From: Gordonia prachuapensis
Lineage (GTDB): Bacteria; Actinomycetota; Actinomycetes; Mycobacteriales; Mycobacteriaceae
DNA length: 64,000 nucleotides
Direction: 5' to 3'
Assembly: GCF_036350515.1 (NCBI RefSeq)
Contig: NZ_JAZDUE010000009.1
Coordinates: 165,820-229,819, forward strand
The notes below the pieces were generated by a model, which was given only the letters and a program-made list of their open reading frames with translations, made no database searches and was not told the origin of the DNA. A program made the position numbers and the translations under genes. Below are positions 52,258 through 60,360 of the stretch, one piece after another (positions within the stretch are counted from its first letter, which is position 1; every line of letters begins with the position of its first letter).

Positions 52258-53433
52258 ATGAACGGCGAAGACCAGACCCCGAAGGACGGGGCCGACGACT
52301 GGGTGAACGTGCCCGCCGACGACGAGCCCCGACCCGACGACGAACCGAGCGAACCGCAGCGTGAGCAGGGCTGGCGCGGCTCACTGCTGCACAACCCGGT
52401 CCGGGTGGTCCTCGCGGCGGTGGTGATCGGCGCGATCGTCGCCGGTGCGATCGCCTTGGCGATGGGTGTGTTCAACGACAGCGGCAGCGTCGGCGGCACG
52501 GACATCGGCGAAGGTGAGCGGCTCGCGGAGAACGCCTTCACCGAGTCGGTACCCGGGGACTGTCTCGACTGGCCGGAAGGTGCACCGGGGGACCCGAGCA
52601 AGGTGGCGTGCGACCAGCAGCACCGATTCGAGGTGGCGGGCCCGCTGGACACCGCCCTGTTGCCGGGCAGCGAGTTCGGCGAGTCTGCTCCGTGGCCGGG
52701 GACCGAACGATTCGCCGCCATCCGCGACGAGCAGTGCCCGGTCATCGTCGACGGCTACCTCGACGGTCGGCTCGATCCGCAGGGCCGCTTCTCGGTCGGG
52801 ATGATGTATCCGTCCCAGGTGCAGTGGGACAAGGGTGCACGCGAATTGCGGTGCGGCCTGCAGCAGACCGGTGCCGACGGGATGGCCGACCAGTTCGTGG
52901 GTCGGGTCGCCGACCAGGACCAATCCTTCCAATGGCCGCCCGGCACCTGCGTCGGCATCAACCCGGCGACCAAGGCGGCCACCGGTGTCGCGGTGAACTG
53001 CACAGAACCGCATGCCTTCCAGACCACGGGCACAGTGGTGCTCGCCCAGCGTTTCGGCAACAGCCTGTCCGGGAGGCCGTGGCCCGGCGTCGAAGCGCAG
53101 AACGACTACCTGCGATCGATCTGTCCGGTGCAGGCCACCCGCTTCCTGGGCGGCAAGCCGAAGCTCGACGCGACCACCCTCAACGTGCAGTGGTCGGTGC
53201 TGTCGGAACCCAGCTGGCTCGCCGGCAGCCGCACCGTGGTGTGCTACCTCGGACTGCCCGACGGCGGCGGCTTCGCCACCCTGGTCGGCGATGCGCGGTC
53301 GACGCTGTTGATCAACGGCAAACTGCCGGTCCCGCCGCCGCAGGCGCCGCCGGGCCGCGCACTGCCCACCCCGGTCCCGCTGCCACCGGGCATCGCGCCG
53401 AATCCGCAAGAAGTGCCGGCACCGGCGGGGTGA
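52258..53433 (+). CDS. Septum-formation family membrane protein (Rv3835-like)
   Basis: A 391-residue protein with one membrane span (VRVVLAAVVIGAIVAGAIALAMG, about residues 48-70), an acidic cytoplasmic N-terminus and a large outer region. The outer part contains two copies of a Cys-containing module (VPGDCLDWPEGAP ... VACDQQHRFEVAG and PPGTCVGINPAT ... VNCTEPHAFQTTG), typical of the septum-formation domain, and a Pro-rich tail. It is probably linked to the cell-division envelope; mechanism unknown. ATG 52258 lacks a ribosome-binding site. It is followed at 4 bases by the zincin gene. Confidence 0.83.
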   Translation: MNGEDQTPKDGADDWVNVPADDEPRPDDEPSEPQREQGWRGSLLHNPVRVVLAAVVIGAIVAGAIALAMGVFNDSGSVGGTDIGEGERLAENAFTESVPGDCLDWPEGAPGDPSKVACDQQHRFEVAGPLDTALLPGSEFGESAPWPGTERFAAIRDEQCPVIVDGYLDGRLDPQGRFSVGMMYPSQVQWDKGARELRCGLQQTGADGMADQFVGRVADQDQSFQWPPGTCVGINPATKAATGVAVNCTEPHAFQTTGTVVLAQRFGNSLSGRPWPGVEAQNDYLRSICPVQATRFLGGKPKLDATTLNVQWSVLSEPSWLAGSRTVVCYLGLPDGGGFATLVGDARSTLLINGKLPVPPPQAPPGRALPTPVPLPPGIAPNPQEVPAPAG

Positions 53434-53437
53434 TCCG

Positions 53438-53788
53438 ATGACCGTTCGCATGTCCGACGACGAGTTCGACGGGCTGGTCTCCGACGCACTGGACACCATC
53501 CCGTCGGAGCTGACCGACAACATGTCCAATGTGGTGATCCTCGTCGAGCCGTTCAACGAGGAGGAGCCGACGATCCTCGGCCTGTACCACGGCGTGGCGT
53601 TGACGATGCGCGACCACGAGTACGGCGGATTCCTCCCCGACACGATCACCATCTACCGCGACCCGATCCTCGCCATGTGCCACAGCCGTGAGGAAGTGGT
53701 GCACGAAGTGGCGGTGACGGTCATCCACGAGATCGCCCACCACTTCGGCATCAGCGACGAATGGTTGCACGCCAACGGGTGGGGCTGA
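53438..53788 (+). CDS. Zincin-like metallopeptidase family protein (Rv3836-like)
   Basis: A 116-residue minimal metallopeptidase-like protein. The zinc motif VIHEIAHHFGISDEWLH (HExxHxxGxxD/H type) sits near the C-terminus at about residue 95, and the N-terminal half matches the family (VSDALDTIPSEL, NVVILVEPF, LGLYHGVALT). Cytoplasmic, no signal peptide. Co-transcribed with the septum-formation gene 4 bases upstream. The substrate of this widespread small family is unknown. Confidence 0.88.
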   Translation: MTVRMSDDEFDGLVSDALDTIPSELTDNMSNVVILVEPFNEEEPTILGLYHGVALTMRDHEYGGFLPDTITIYRDPILAMCHSREEVVHEVAVTVIHEIAHHFGISDEWLHANGWG

Positions 53789-53824
53789 CGGCGCGGTCCT
53801 CCGCCTTCGGCCCCTCGCTCCCCC

Positions 53825-54062
53825 CTCCCCCCGCTGGTCTTTCCGCTGGTCGAGTAGGGGCCGAGCCGCTAGGCGAGGCGCCGTATCGAGACCGGTGGTG
53901 AGGTACCCGTAAAGAGTTGCGCGAGAACTGGTCTCGATACGCCACTCGGCTAGCGCCTCGTGGCTACTCGACCATCGGGGGGGTAGCGGCTACTCGACCA
54001 TCGGAAGGGTGTGGCTACTCGACCATCGGGGGGGGGTGGTGGCTAATCGACCATCGGAGGGG
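53825..54062. repeat. Palindromic REP-like element plus CGACCATCGG tandem units
   Basis: A left arm (CTGGTCGAGTAGGGGCCGAG ... CGTATCGAGACCGG, about 53836-53893) and a right arm (CTGGTCTCGATACGCCACTC ... GCTACTCGACCATCG, about 53930-53980) form an imperfect inverted repeat of nearly 50 bases. The right end then recurs as GGCTA(C/A)T(C)GACCATCGG four times with G-runs of variable length. The head TCGATACGCC links it to the array at 37430. It fills the 278-base gap between two convergent genes and contains nothing else. Confidence 0.75.
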
Positions 54063-54066
54063 TGGC

Positions 54067-54729
54067 TCACCCCATCGGGTCGGTGACCAGCGGCTCGTCG
54101 ATCCGCGGCCCGAACGGCCCGGTCACCGCGCCCCAGCGATGCAGGTGCCAACCGCCGTCGGTGAATTCGAGTTCGATGGTGCCGGTGTTACGTAGGTGGG
54201 TGCCTGCGGCGAAGCTCGGATCGACCCCGGCCAGGCGGGCGGCGATCAACCGGATCGCCGCACCGTGACTGACCACGTACACATCCCGCTGATCGGTGCC
54301 CTGCAGATGTCGACTCCGGAGATCCTCGATCACCGGGAGGTAGCGGTCGTAGACCATCGCCAGGGATTCGCCGCCCGGGATGCGTGCCTCGAGATCACCC
54401 TGATGCCACCGGTCGACGATCTCTTTGAACACACCGTGCGCGTCGTCGTCGAAGCGGTCCTCGAGTTCACCGACCTGCACCTCGTGGATGCCCGCGGTGA
54501 CCGCCGGTTCCACATCCCAGACCGACCCGATGAGTTCGGCGGTCTGTTGGGCTCGCCGCGCGAACGAGCTGAGCAGCACCACATCGTGCACCGGCCGGTT
54601 CTCGAGGGCGAACCGGACACCCTGTCGCACACCGAAATCGGTCAGCGCGGCGCCCGGCAACGCGGTGTCGAGGCGACGCATGACGTTCGATGTGGTTTCT
54701 CCGTGCCGAACCAGGTGGAGCCTCGCCAC
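54067..54729 (-). CDS. Histidine phosphatase family protein (Rv3837c-like)
   Basis: A 220-residue phosphoglycerate-mutase-fold phosphatase. The catalytic LHLVRHGETTSNV is at residue 5-17, with the proton-donor region GGESLAMVYDRY and the second histidine in VVSHGAAIRLIAARL (about 165). Substrates range from sugar phosphates to nucleotides. The start is GTG 54729, sharing one base with the pheA stop, so the two are co-transcribed. A longer in-frame start would read into pheA. Confidence 0.9.
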   Translation of the reverse strand: MARLHLVRHGETTSNVMRRLDTALPGAALTDFGVRQGVRFALENRPVHDVVLLSSFARRAQQTAELIGSVWDVEPAVTAGIHEVQVGELEDRFDDDAHGVFKEIVDRWHQGDLEARIPGGESLAMVYDRYLPVIEDLRSRHLQGTDQRDVYVVSHGAAIRLIAARLAGVDPSFAAGTHLRNTGTIELEFTDGGWHLHRWGAVTGPFGPRIDEPLVTDPMG

Positions 54730-55679
54730 TAGCCGTCCTCCCCGCGACGAAGTCGTTCGAACCATGCAGCGCTCTCGGCGGTGTTTGGTGGTTGAGATCC
54801 GGTCGCCCGGTCCGTGGGCCACGACCCGAGGAACACCACCCGTTCGCACCGCCGGTACAGCGCTCGCAAGGCTTCACCGACGGCGTCGTCGTCGAGGTGG
54901 CCGACCGCGTCCAGGTAGAACCGGTACGAGCCCGGGACATCACGCCGCGGACGGGACTCGATTCGGGTGAGATCTACTCCGCGAGAAGCGAACTCATCCA
55001 TCGCCGTCATCAGGCTGCCCGGGACGTTTGGCAGGTCCAGGATCACCGATGTGCGGTCGGAGCCGGTCGCCTCGGCCGGGGGCGCGGGCGCCCCGATCAG
55101 CAGGAACCGGGTGTAGGCGTCGGCGGCGTCGGCCACCCCGTCGGCGAGTACGACCAGCCCGGACAACTGCGCCGCCAACGAGGTCGTGACGGCCACGTCC
55201 GCCTTGCCCGCGGCGACGTCGGCCGCGGCCGCCGAGTTGGACGACGCAGTGACGAATTGTGCGTTGGGATAAAGCTTTTCGATGGACTCACGAACCTGCG
55301 CGGCGGCGACCGGGTAGGCCGCCACGGTTTGAACGTCGACCGGCGACAACGCGGTCCGCGCGCCGATCGTGAACGCGACGTCGAGGACCACCTCGGCGAA
55401 GACCTGCACCCGGCCCGACGTACCCGGCCCCGGCGGGACCAACGCGTCGGCGGTGGCCGGCACCGCACCCTCGACCGAGCTCTCGATGGGGACGCACCCG
55501 AAGTCGGCGACACCACCGCGCACCATGCCGATGGTCGCCGCCGGACTGACCGCCGCGACCTTCTGCACGTCACCGGCCGGACGCGGAGCGCTCTGCCGGG
55601 GCAGACGGTCGGCAAGCAGCCGGTCGAGCGCGATCTCGGTGAAGGTTCCCGTGGGACCGAAATAGGCGAACACAGTCAC
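54729..55679 (-). CDS. pheA: Prephenate dehydratase
   Basis: A 316-residue enzyme converting prephenate to phenylpyruvate in phenylalanine synthesis. The catalytic part (FAYFGPTGTFTEIALDRLL, CVPIESSVEGAVPATADAL, DAYTRFLLIG; the usual TRF is present) is followed by an ACT domain (about 200-280) with LTRIESRPRRDVPG, where the ESRP motif binds phenylalanine for feedback inhibition. The start is GTG 55679, with TAGGAT 6 bases upstream and no Shine-Dalgarno, implying a leaderless mRNA. Confidence 0.95.
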   Translation of the reverse strand: MTVFAYFGPTGTFTEIALDRLLADRLPRQSAPRPAGDVQKVAAVSPAATIGMVRGGVADFGCVPIESSVEGAVPATADALVPPGPGTSGRVQVFAEVVLDVAFTIGARTALSPVDVQTVAAYPVAAAQVRESIEKLYPNAQFVTASSNSAAAADVAAGKADVAVTTSLAAQLSGLVVLADGVADAADAYTRFLLIGAPAPPAEATGSDRTSVILDLPNVPGSLMTAMDEFASRGVDLTRIESRPRRDVPGSYRFYLDAVGHLDDDAVGEALRALYRRCERVVFLGSWPTDRATGSQPPNTAESAAWFERLRRGEDG

Positions 55680-55685
55680 GACAAG

Positions 55686-55691
55686 ATCCTA
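55686..55691 (-). promoter_or_regulatory. -10 box, leaderless pheA
   Basis: TAGGAT on the minus strand, 6 bases before the GTG of pheA. Confidence 0.5.
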
Positions 55692-55765
55692 GTCGAGCGA
55701 TCGACCCACTGGCCGTCGTTGCCCCGTGTGGCGATCGGAAGGATTGACGGACAGCCGACACCACC

Positions 55766-55784
55766 TTAGGTTAGGGTTACCTTC
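55766..55784 (+). promoter_or_regulatory. IdeR/DtxR iron box
   Basis: TTAGGTTAGGGTTACCTTC matches 15 of 19 positions of the IdeR consensus TTAGGTTAGGCTAACCTAA. It lies 50 bases before the DUF2470 gene. With iron bound, IdeR would repress that gene; the mycobacterial counterpart Rv3839 is a known IdeR target. Confidence 0.85.
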
Positions 55785-55834
55785 ATTCCAGATCGACCTT
55801 CTTCTTCACCGCACTGCCGAGAGCGAGGGAACGC

Positions 55835-56590
55835 ATGACGCACGCAGTCACCGACCGTCCGTCGGACGCCGAACTGATCCAGACCGCGTGCCGCCAGGTC
55901 GGCGGCGCCACCCTCGCGGTGGAGGGCGCGGAGACCACGACGGTCAACGTGGTCCATCTGTTCGAGTCGCAGGCATTCCTGCTGGTTCCCACCGACGGGG
56001 AGGCCATGACGCTGGCCGGCGAGTGTTCCGATGGGCTCGCCGCGATGGTCGAGGTGACCGACTGCGCACCGATCGACCTGCGCGAACGCGTCCGATCGCT
56101 GGTCTGGCTGAACGGCAGCCTGCACGCGGTACCCGCCAATCTCGAACGCGATCTCGCCGTGGAGATCGCTGCCGAACATCCCGACGACGGACTGCTCGAC
56201 CTCGGGCACGGGTACTCGATGCTGCGTCTGCAGATCGACAACGCCGTCATCGCCACCTCTGCGGGCGCGGCGTCGGTCGGATCGGTGGAACTCGCCGGAG
56301 CCGCACCCGACCCCTTCTGGGAGTTCGAGAGCGACTGGATCGCTCACCTCGACGCCGATCACGCCGACCTCGTCGGTCAACTCGCCCGGCGCCTCCCCCG
56401 CGACATGCGGTCCGGACGGGTGCGGCCACTCGGGCTCGATCGATTCGGCATCCGGTTCCGTGTCGAGGCCCCCGCCGGGGATTCCGACGTCCGCGTGCCC
56501 TTCGCGCGACCGGTCTCCGACGTCTACGAGCTCTCCCAGGCGTTGCGCACGCTCGCGGGATGCCCGTTCATGAACAGCCTCCCGGACTGA
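55835..56590 (+). CDS. DUF2470 domain protein, iron-regulated (Rv3839-like)
   Basis: A 251-residue cytoplasmic protein. The C-terminal DUF2470 domain (SDWIAHLDADHADLVGQLAR ... LGLDRFGIRFRVE ... VRVPFARPVSDVYELSQAL) is related to the C-terminal part of HugZ-type heme-degrading proteins; the N-terminal half resembles a diverged split-barrel. A heme or iron-salvage role fits the IdeR box at 55766. ATG 55835 has GAGGGA 6 bases upstream. Enzymatic activity is not established. Confidence 0.85.
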   Translation: MTHAVTDRPSDAELIQTACRQVGGATLAVEGAETTTVNVVHLFESQAFLLVPTDGEAMTLAGECSDGLAAMVEVTDCAPIDLRERVRSLVWLNGSLHAVPANLERDLAVEIAAEHPDDGLLDLGHGYSMLRLQIDNAVIATSAGAASVGSVELAGAAPDPFWEFESDWIAHLDADHADLVGQLARRLPRDMRSGRVRPLGLDRFGIRFRVEAPAGDSDVRVPFARPVSDVYELSQALRTLAGCPFMNSLPD

Positions 56591-56607
56591 ATCTCGCGCG
56601 CCGACCG

Positions 56608-56613
56608 TAGTGT
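56608..56613 (+). promoter_or_regulatory. -10 box, leaderless CPBP gene
   Basis: TAGTGT, 7 bases before ATG 56621, with no Shine-Dalgarno. It supports that ATG over the upstream in-frame GTG 56612, which overlaps the box. Confidence 0.5.
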
Positions 56614-56620
56614 GGCCACC

Positions 56621-57427
56621 ATGCGTGCCCCGCTGCGATCGGTGCTGCACCCCCGGCGCCCCACCGGCGTCGCGGTCGTCACCGACCCCATCGAACGCCG
56701 CGCGATCATCGTCGAACTCGCCATCGTCGGCGTCCTCACCTTCCTGTTCTCCGCACTCTCGGCGGCGCTGTCGCTGATCGAGGCACAACTGGCGGGCGGC
56801 ATCGGCAACAGCACCGTCGCGCTCAACCCGGCACGATCCGATCTCGGCTGGATCGACTTCCTCCGGCAGTTGATGAGCGCACTCCGACTGTTCGCCATCG
56901 GCGGCCTCGGCGCCTACCTGCTGTGGCGCAGCGGTCTCCTCGAACGCGCCGGCCTCGGGCGCTGGCGGCCGCGCCGCGACATCCCGGCCGGCCTCGGGCT
57001 GGCGGCCCTCGTCGGACTGCCCGGTCTCGCGCTGGTCGCGATCGCCCGTGCCCTCGGCGTCAACGCCCACCTGGTGCCCAGCGAGGTCGACGGCGTGTGG
57101 TGGCGCTGGCCGATCCTGATCCTGCTCGCCGTGGGCAACTCTGCCGCGGAGGAGATCATCGTCGTCGCCTACTTCATCACCCGGCTACGACAGCTCGGGA
57201 CCTCGGAGAACAGCTCGCTGATCGCCAGTTCGGTGTTGCGCGGCGGCTACCACCTGTATCAGGGGTTGGGCGCAGGCCTGGGCAATCTGGTGATGGGTCT
57301 GGTCTTCGGCCGGTTCTTCCAGATCACGTCACGGGTGTGGCCGCTCGTCGTCGCCCACGCCGTGATGGACATCGTCGCGTTCGTTGGTTACGCCCTGCTC
57401 CACGAACATCTGAGCTGGGTGGGGTAA
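56621..57427 (+). CDS. CPBP-family intramembrane metalloprotease-like protein
   Basis: A 268-residue membrane protein with about seven spans. The CPBP (Abi/Rce1) motifs are AAEEIIVVAYFITRL (paired Glu, about residue 182), LRGGYHLYQG (His in place of the FxxxH block, about 207) and VVAHAVMDIV (HxxxD/N, about 245). Members cleave within membranes or protect against bacteriocins. The usual Arg of EExxxR is shifted, so catalysis is not certain. Target unknown. It stands alone between an iron-regulated gene and a convergent small membrane protein gene. Confidence 0.83.
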   Translation: MRAPLRSVLHPRRPTGVAVVTDPIERRAIIVELAIVGVLTFLFSALSAALSLIEAQLAGGIGNSTVALNPARSDLGWIDFLRQLMSALRLFAIGGLGAYLLWRSGLLERAGLGRWRPRRDIPAGLGLAALVGLPGLALVAIARALGVNAHLVPSEVDGVWWRWPILILLAVGNSAAEEIIVVAYFITRLRQLGTSENSSLIASSVLRGGYHLYQGLGAGLGNLVMGLVFGRFFQITSRVWPLVVAHAVMDIVAFVGYALLHEHLSWVG

Positions 57428-57451
57428 GGCGCGCTCTGAGCGGCTCCAGCG

Positions 57452-58012
57452 TCAGAATTGCTGGACGAATCGATACCACTCATCCTCGAACCCGCGATAG
57501 GTGATCTCGCGCTCGTCACCGGACCGCTCGGTCGGCGGACCGTCCGGCAGATATGCGAGGCCGACCGAGTCGACCAGGCCACCCTTCATGAAGAACCGGC
57601 ATCCACCATCCGCCGATTCGATTCGCCACACCTCGTAGACACCGATCTTCGTCTCGTCGAGTGACTCGTCGCAACGATCGGCCGCGGCCTCCAACGCGGG
57701 CCTCGACACCGCGAACCCGACCCGTGACGGAACATCGGCCACCGCGAGGATCACCGTGACCAAGATGACGAGCGGAGCGACTGCAGACAATCGGAATCGC
57801 CGATACCGAAAGCATCCGAACACAGCCAACACCAACCAGATCGCCGCGAACCCGAGCAACGCCCACATCGCGAGGACGAGGTAGGCGAAATCCGCAGTCG
57901 GGGGAACGAGCGTCCACAGGAGGGCGCCGCAGGCAGCAATGACCGCGAGCGTGGTCGCGACGACGAGTGCGGTCCACCAACGTCCTGGACCTCGGTCCTG
58001 GGCTTCGGTCAT
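57452..58012 (-). CDS. Hypothetical membrane protein
   Basis: A 186-residue protein with three N-terminal spans (ALVVATTLAVIAACGALLW, FAYLVLAMWALLGFAAIWLV, LSAVAPLVILVTVILAVA) and a 90-residue outer C-terminal domain containing two cysteines (ADRCDES, GGCRFFMKG) that may pair. No family recognised. ATG 58012; the next gene upstream stops 25 bases away, so the two small membrane proteins are probably expressed together. Confidence 0.7.
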   Translation of the reverse strand: MTEAQDRGPGRWWTALVVATTLAVIAACGALLWTLVPPTADFAYLVLAMWALLGFAAIWLVLAVFGCFRYRRFRLSAVAPLVILVTVILAVADVPSRVGFAVSRPALEAAADRCDESLDETKIGVYEVWRIESADGGCRFFMKGGLVDSVGLAYLPDGPPTERSGDEREITYRGFEDEWYRFVQQF

Positions 58013-58037
58013 GAGGGGACTTCTCCAACACGCCGCG

Positions 58038-58523
58038 CTACGCAGGCGGCGGGCCTGCTTGCGGCGTATACGGATACCGCGGATAGGGCTGTGGGGGCTG
58101 ATTCTGGGGCGGGAAGCTGTGGGGCGGGAAGTTCTGGGGATGGTGCGCCATCGGGCCGGGTTGCGGATACCCCGGGGCGTAGTACCCGTAGGCCTGCTGC
58201 GCCGCCTCGATCTGACTCGCCTGGCGGAGCAGCCGCCCGCGGCGTCGGTGCAGCATGATGGCGCCGAGGGCCGCTGCGCCCGGGATCAGGAGTGTGCCGA
58301 TGACGCGGCCCGCGGACTCGGCAGCCGAACCCGACTCACTCACCATCGGCTCACTGGTCGATCGGGTGGCGTTGCCCAGCATGCCGAGGAGCAGCACCCC
58401 GACGACGACCCACAGCAGCACGGCCCCGCCCCGCGCGGAACCGGCCCGCTGGCGGAGGACGCGGGGATCGAGTGGTGGCGCCATCCCCGTCGGGGGTCGG
58501 CCGGACTGCGGCGGGTAGCTCAT
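58038..58523 (-). CDS. Small Pro/Gln/Tyr-rich membrane protein
   Basis: A 161-residue protein with a Pro-rich start, two hydrophobic segments (GGAVLLWVVVGVLLLGMLG and VIGTLLIPGAAALGAIML), a basic stretch (HRRRGRLLRQ) and a C-terminus of about 50 residues rich in Pro, Gln, Tyr and Phe, probably disordered. Function unknown. ATG 58523 has TACGAT 6 bases upstream and no ribosome-binding site. Confidence 0.7.
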   Translation of the reverse strand: MSYPPQSGRPPTGMAPPLDPRVLRQRAGSARGGAVLLWVVVGVLLLGMLGNATRSTSEPMVSESGSAAESAGRVIGTLLIPGAAALGAIMLHRRRGRLLRQASQIEAAQQAYGYYAPGYPQPGPMAHHPQNFPPHSFPPQNQPPQPYPRYPYTPQAGPPPA

Positions 58524-58529
58524 GCAGGG

Positions 58530-58535
58530 ATCGTA
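58530..58535 (-). promoter_or_regulatory. -10 box, leaderless small membrane protein gene
   Basis: TACGAT on the minus strand, 6 bases before ATG 58523. Confidence 0.45.
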
Positions 58536-58597
58536 AGGAGGCCGGCCCCGGTGCGACGAACGCACTCGGCTGATTCGGTCAGGCGAACGACACGCGG

Positions 58598-59284
58598 TCA
58601 CACCATCAGGTCGTCGAGGACATAGGGCGGGGCCCCGACGCCGACGATGCGCACCGCCCCGGACGGCGTGACCTCGGCCAGCCGCGCATCGACCGGCTCA
58701 CGCCCGTCGACGGACACCGTCACCGTGCGCACCCGGTCGTCCTTCCATCGTCGGATCTCGTCACCGAAAGCCGTACCGGCCCAGTGATAGCGGCCGTCCA
58801 GGGGATCGAGGTGGCCGACCAGACGCAGCCGGACCACGAGGTCGGCGCAGCCGTCCGCCGACATCGCCGCGGCGCCGTCGAACACCTCGTCGTCGATGGA
58901 TTCCACACCCGGCCAGTCGTAGTCGTCGGGCCGGAATCGGCGCAGGCGCGCGCGTCGACGTCGCGGGTTCGCGATCATCGCCCATTCGTTCTCGATTGGA
59001 CGGCGCACGGTGACGCTCACCGCGCCCGACATCGCGAGGTGTTCGACCATGGCCACCACGTAGTCGAGGGCGCGTGCGTCATCGAGGAACACCTCCCCCT
59101 CCCGACTGGCGGTGACCAGGCCCAAATAACTTCCGGCGGGTGCGGGACCCGCACGCACGATCAGGCCCGCACGACGCCCGTCGTCGATGATCTCGATGGG
59201 CAACGGGGAACGCCGAATTCGGGATCGCAGTCGCTCTGCCAGCGGTCCGCGCCCACAGACCGCCACCGACGCCGCGGTGGTCAC
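58598..59284 (-). CDS. DUF4873 domain protein
   Basis: A 228-residue cytoplasmic protein. The C-terminal half carries the DUF4873 pattern (ADLVVRLRLVGHLDPLDGRY, HWAGTAFGD, VTVSVDGREPVDARLAEVT); the N-terminal half (VCGRGPLAERLRSRIRR, IIDDGRRAGLIVRAG) is unassigned. DUF4873 domains often accompany flavin or diiron monooxygenases. The start is GTG 59284, overlapping the AurF-like stop (GTGA), so the proteins are coupled. It may be a substrate-binding or accessory subunit. Confidence 0.78.
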   Translation of the reverse strand: MTTAASVAVCGRGPLAERLRSRIRRSPLPIEIIDDGRRAGLIVRAGPAPAGSYLGLVTASREGEVFLDDARALDYVVAMVEHLAMSGAVSVTVRRPIENEWAMIANPRRRRARLRRFRPDDYDWPGVESIDDEVFDGAAAMSADGCADLVVRLRLVGHLDPLDGRYHWAGTAFGDEIRRWKDDRVRTVTVSVDGREPVDARLAEVTPSGAVRIVGVGAPPYVLDDLMV

Positions 59285-60195
59285 GGCAGGAACCCGCCGC
59301 GACGCCACCCGGACCGGGACAGCCTGCTCATCAGTCCGGCATCCTCGAAAAATGCTGCGAGCGAGGCGAACCCACGGACCTGAACGTCGTGGAAGTGCGG
59401 GTTGGATCTCGCCGCGCGTGCCGCCGCCCGGCCATCCAGCCCGGCGCGCCGGTACATGGCGGGGTTGGTGAAGAGCCGTTGGAACAGGACACCGGCGATC
59501 GCGTGACCGTTGGCCGCGACGAAAGTTTCCCACCGGCTACGGGTGGGCTTGCGCCGCATGATCCCGTCGCGCGCGAAGCCGATGTGACGGGCCTCTTCGG
59601 CGACATGGACCTGCATCAGCCGCGCCACCAGCGGTTGCAACTGTGGGTCGTCGAGCATCTCGCGCTGCAGGGCGTCGAAGATCTCCTCACCGACCAGCGC
59701 GGCGACCCACAGCAGACTGCCCCGCAACGCATTCGGCAGCACCTTCATCACCGCCCGCTCCCACAACCTCATGTTGTACGGGCGTGCCCCGGACCATTCG
59801 ATGGCCCGGCCGAACATCACCATGTGCCGACATTCGTCGCCCATCTCGGTGAGCGCGTAGTGGGTGCTGGCCGACGCAGGGTCGGCGGTCATCAACTGCG
59901 CCAGCAACGTGCGGTTGAGCAGGTTCTCGAACCAGATCCCGACCGAGAGAATGTTCGCGAGTTCCTGACGCGACACCTCGATGCGCTGCTCGTCGGAGAG
60001 CCGCTCCCACAGGTCGGTGCCCGTGAGGGTCACCACGCGCGGCGGTAGGAAGTAGCGGTCGGGTTCCGGTCCGCGATCCCAGTCGAGATCGACGACCGGA
60101 TCATAGGAGCGCTTCACCGATCCGTTGATCAGGCGCTGAGAGATGACCTCCCGTCCCGACGTCTCGCCCTGTCTCACCTGCGATGTCATCGTCAT
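59281..60195 (-). CDS. AurF-like diiron oxygenase
   Basis: A 304-residue soluble diiron protein of the AurF family, whose founder N-oxygenates p-aminobenzoate. Metal-ligand helices are visible: SRQELANILSVGIWFENLL, TEMGDECRHMVMFGRAIEW (ExxH, about residue 115), VGEEIFDALQREM and HVAEEARHIGFARDGIM (ExxH, about 200). The substrate is unknown. ATG 60195 has AGGAGG 6 bases upstream. A strong consensus promoter precedes it, and the DUF4873 gene is coupled downstream. Confidence 0.87.
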   Translation of the reverse strand: MTMTSQVRQGETSGREVISQRLINGSVKRSYDPVVDLDWDRGPEPDRYFLPPRVVTLTGTDLWERLSDEQRIEVSRQELANILSVGIWFENLLNRTLLAQLMTADPASASTHYALTEMGDECRHMVMFGRAIEWSGARPYNMRLWERAVMKVLPNALRGSLLWVAALVGEEIFDALQREMLDDPQLQPLVARLMQVHVAEEARHIGFARDGIMRRKPTRSRWETFVAANGHAIAGVLFQRLFTNPAMYRRAGLDGRAAARAARSNPHFHDVQVRGFASLAAFFEDAGLMSRLSRSGWRRGGFLP

Positions 60196-60232
60196 CGCGC
60201 ACCTCCTGCGATGGAATCGGCTGTGACCTCCG

Positions 60233-60270
60233 ACACTAGGATCGCCGCGCCTATGTGTCAACACTCACTG
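60233..60270 (-). promoter_or_regulatory. Consensus promoter with TGTCA repeats before AurF-like gene
   Basis: On the minus strand TTGACA (60256-60261), a 17-base spacer and TAGTGT (60233-60238) form a near-ideal sigma-70-type promoter. Overlapping the -35 is a direct repeat (plus strand) TGTCA-N8-TGTCA, a likely repressor site. It is the best -35/-10 pair in the window. Confidence 0.65.
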
Positions 60271-60347
60271 TCACAATGGCTGGTGGGTGATTTTCGGCTG
60301 CCGGTGGACGGCGGACGCGGCGCGGCGGGGATGCCCCCGGTGATGCG

Positions 60348-60353
60348 TACATT
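60348..60353 (+). promoter_or_regulatory. -10 box, leaderless LCP gene
   Basis: TACATT, 7 bases before ATG 60361. Confidence 0.45.
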
Positions 60354-60360
60354 GGACGGG

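Noticed and set aside
53940..54060. Possible CRISPR array or phage attachment site
   Set aside because: Only four short imperfect units with G-run differences; no integrase, tRNA or cas gene nearby.
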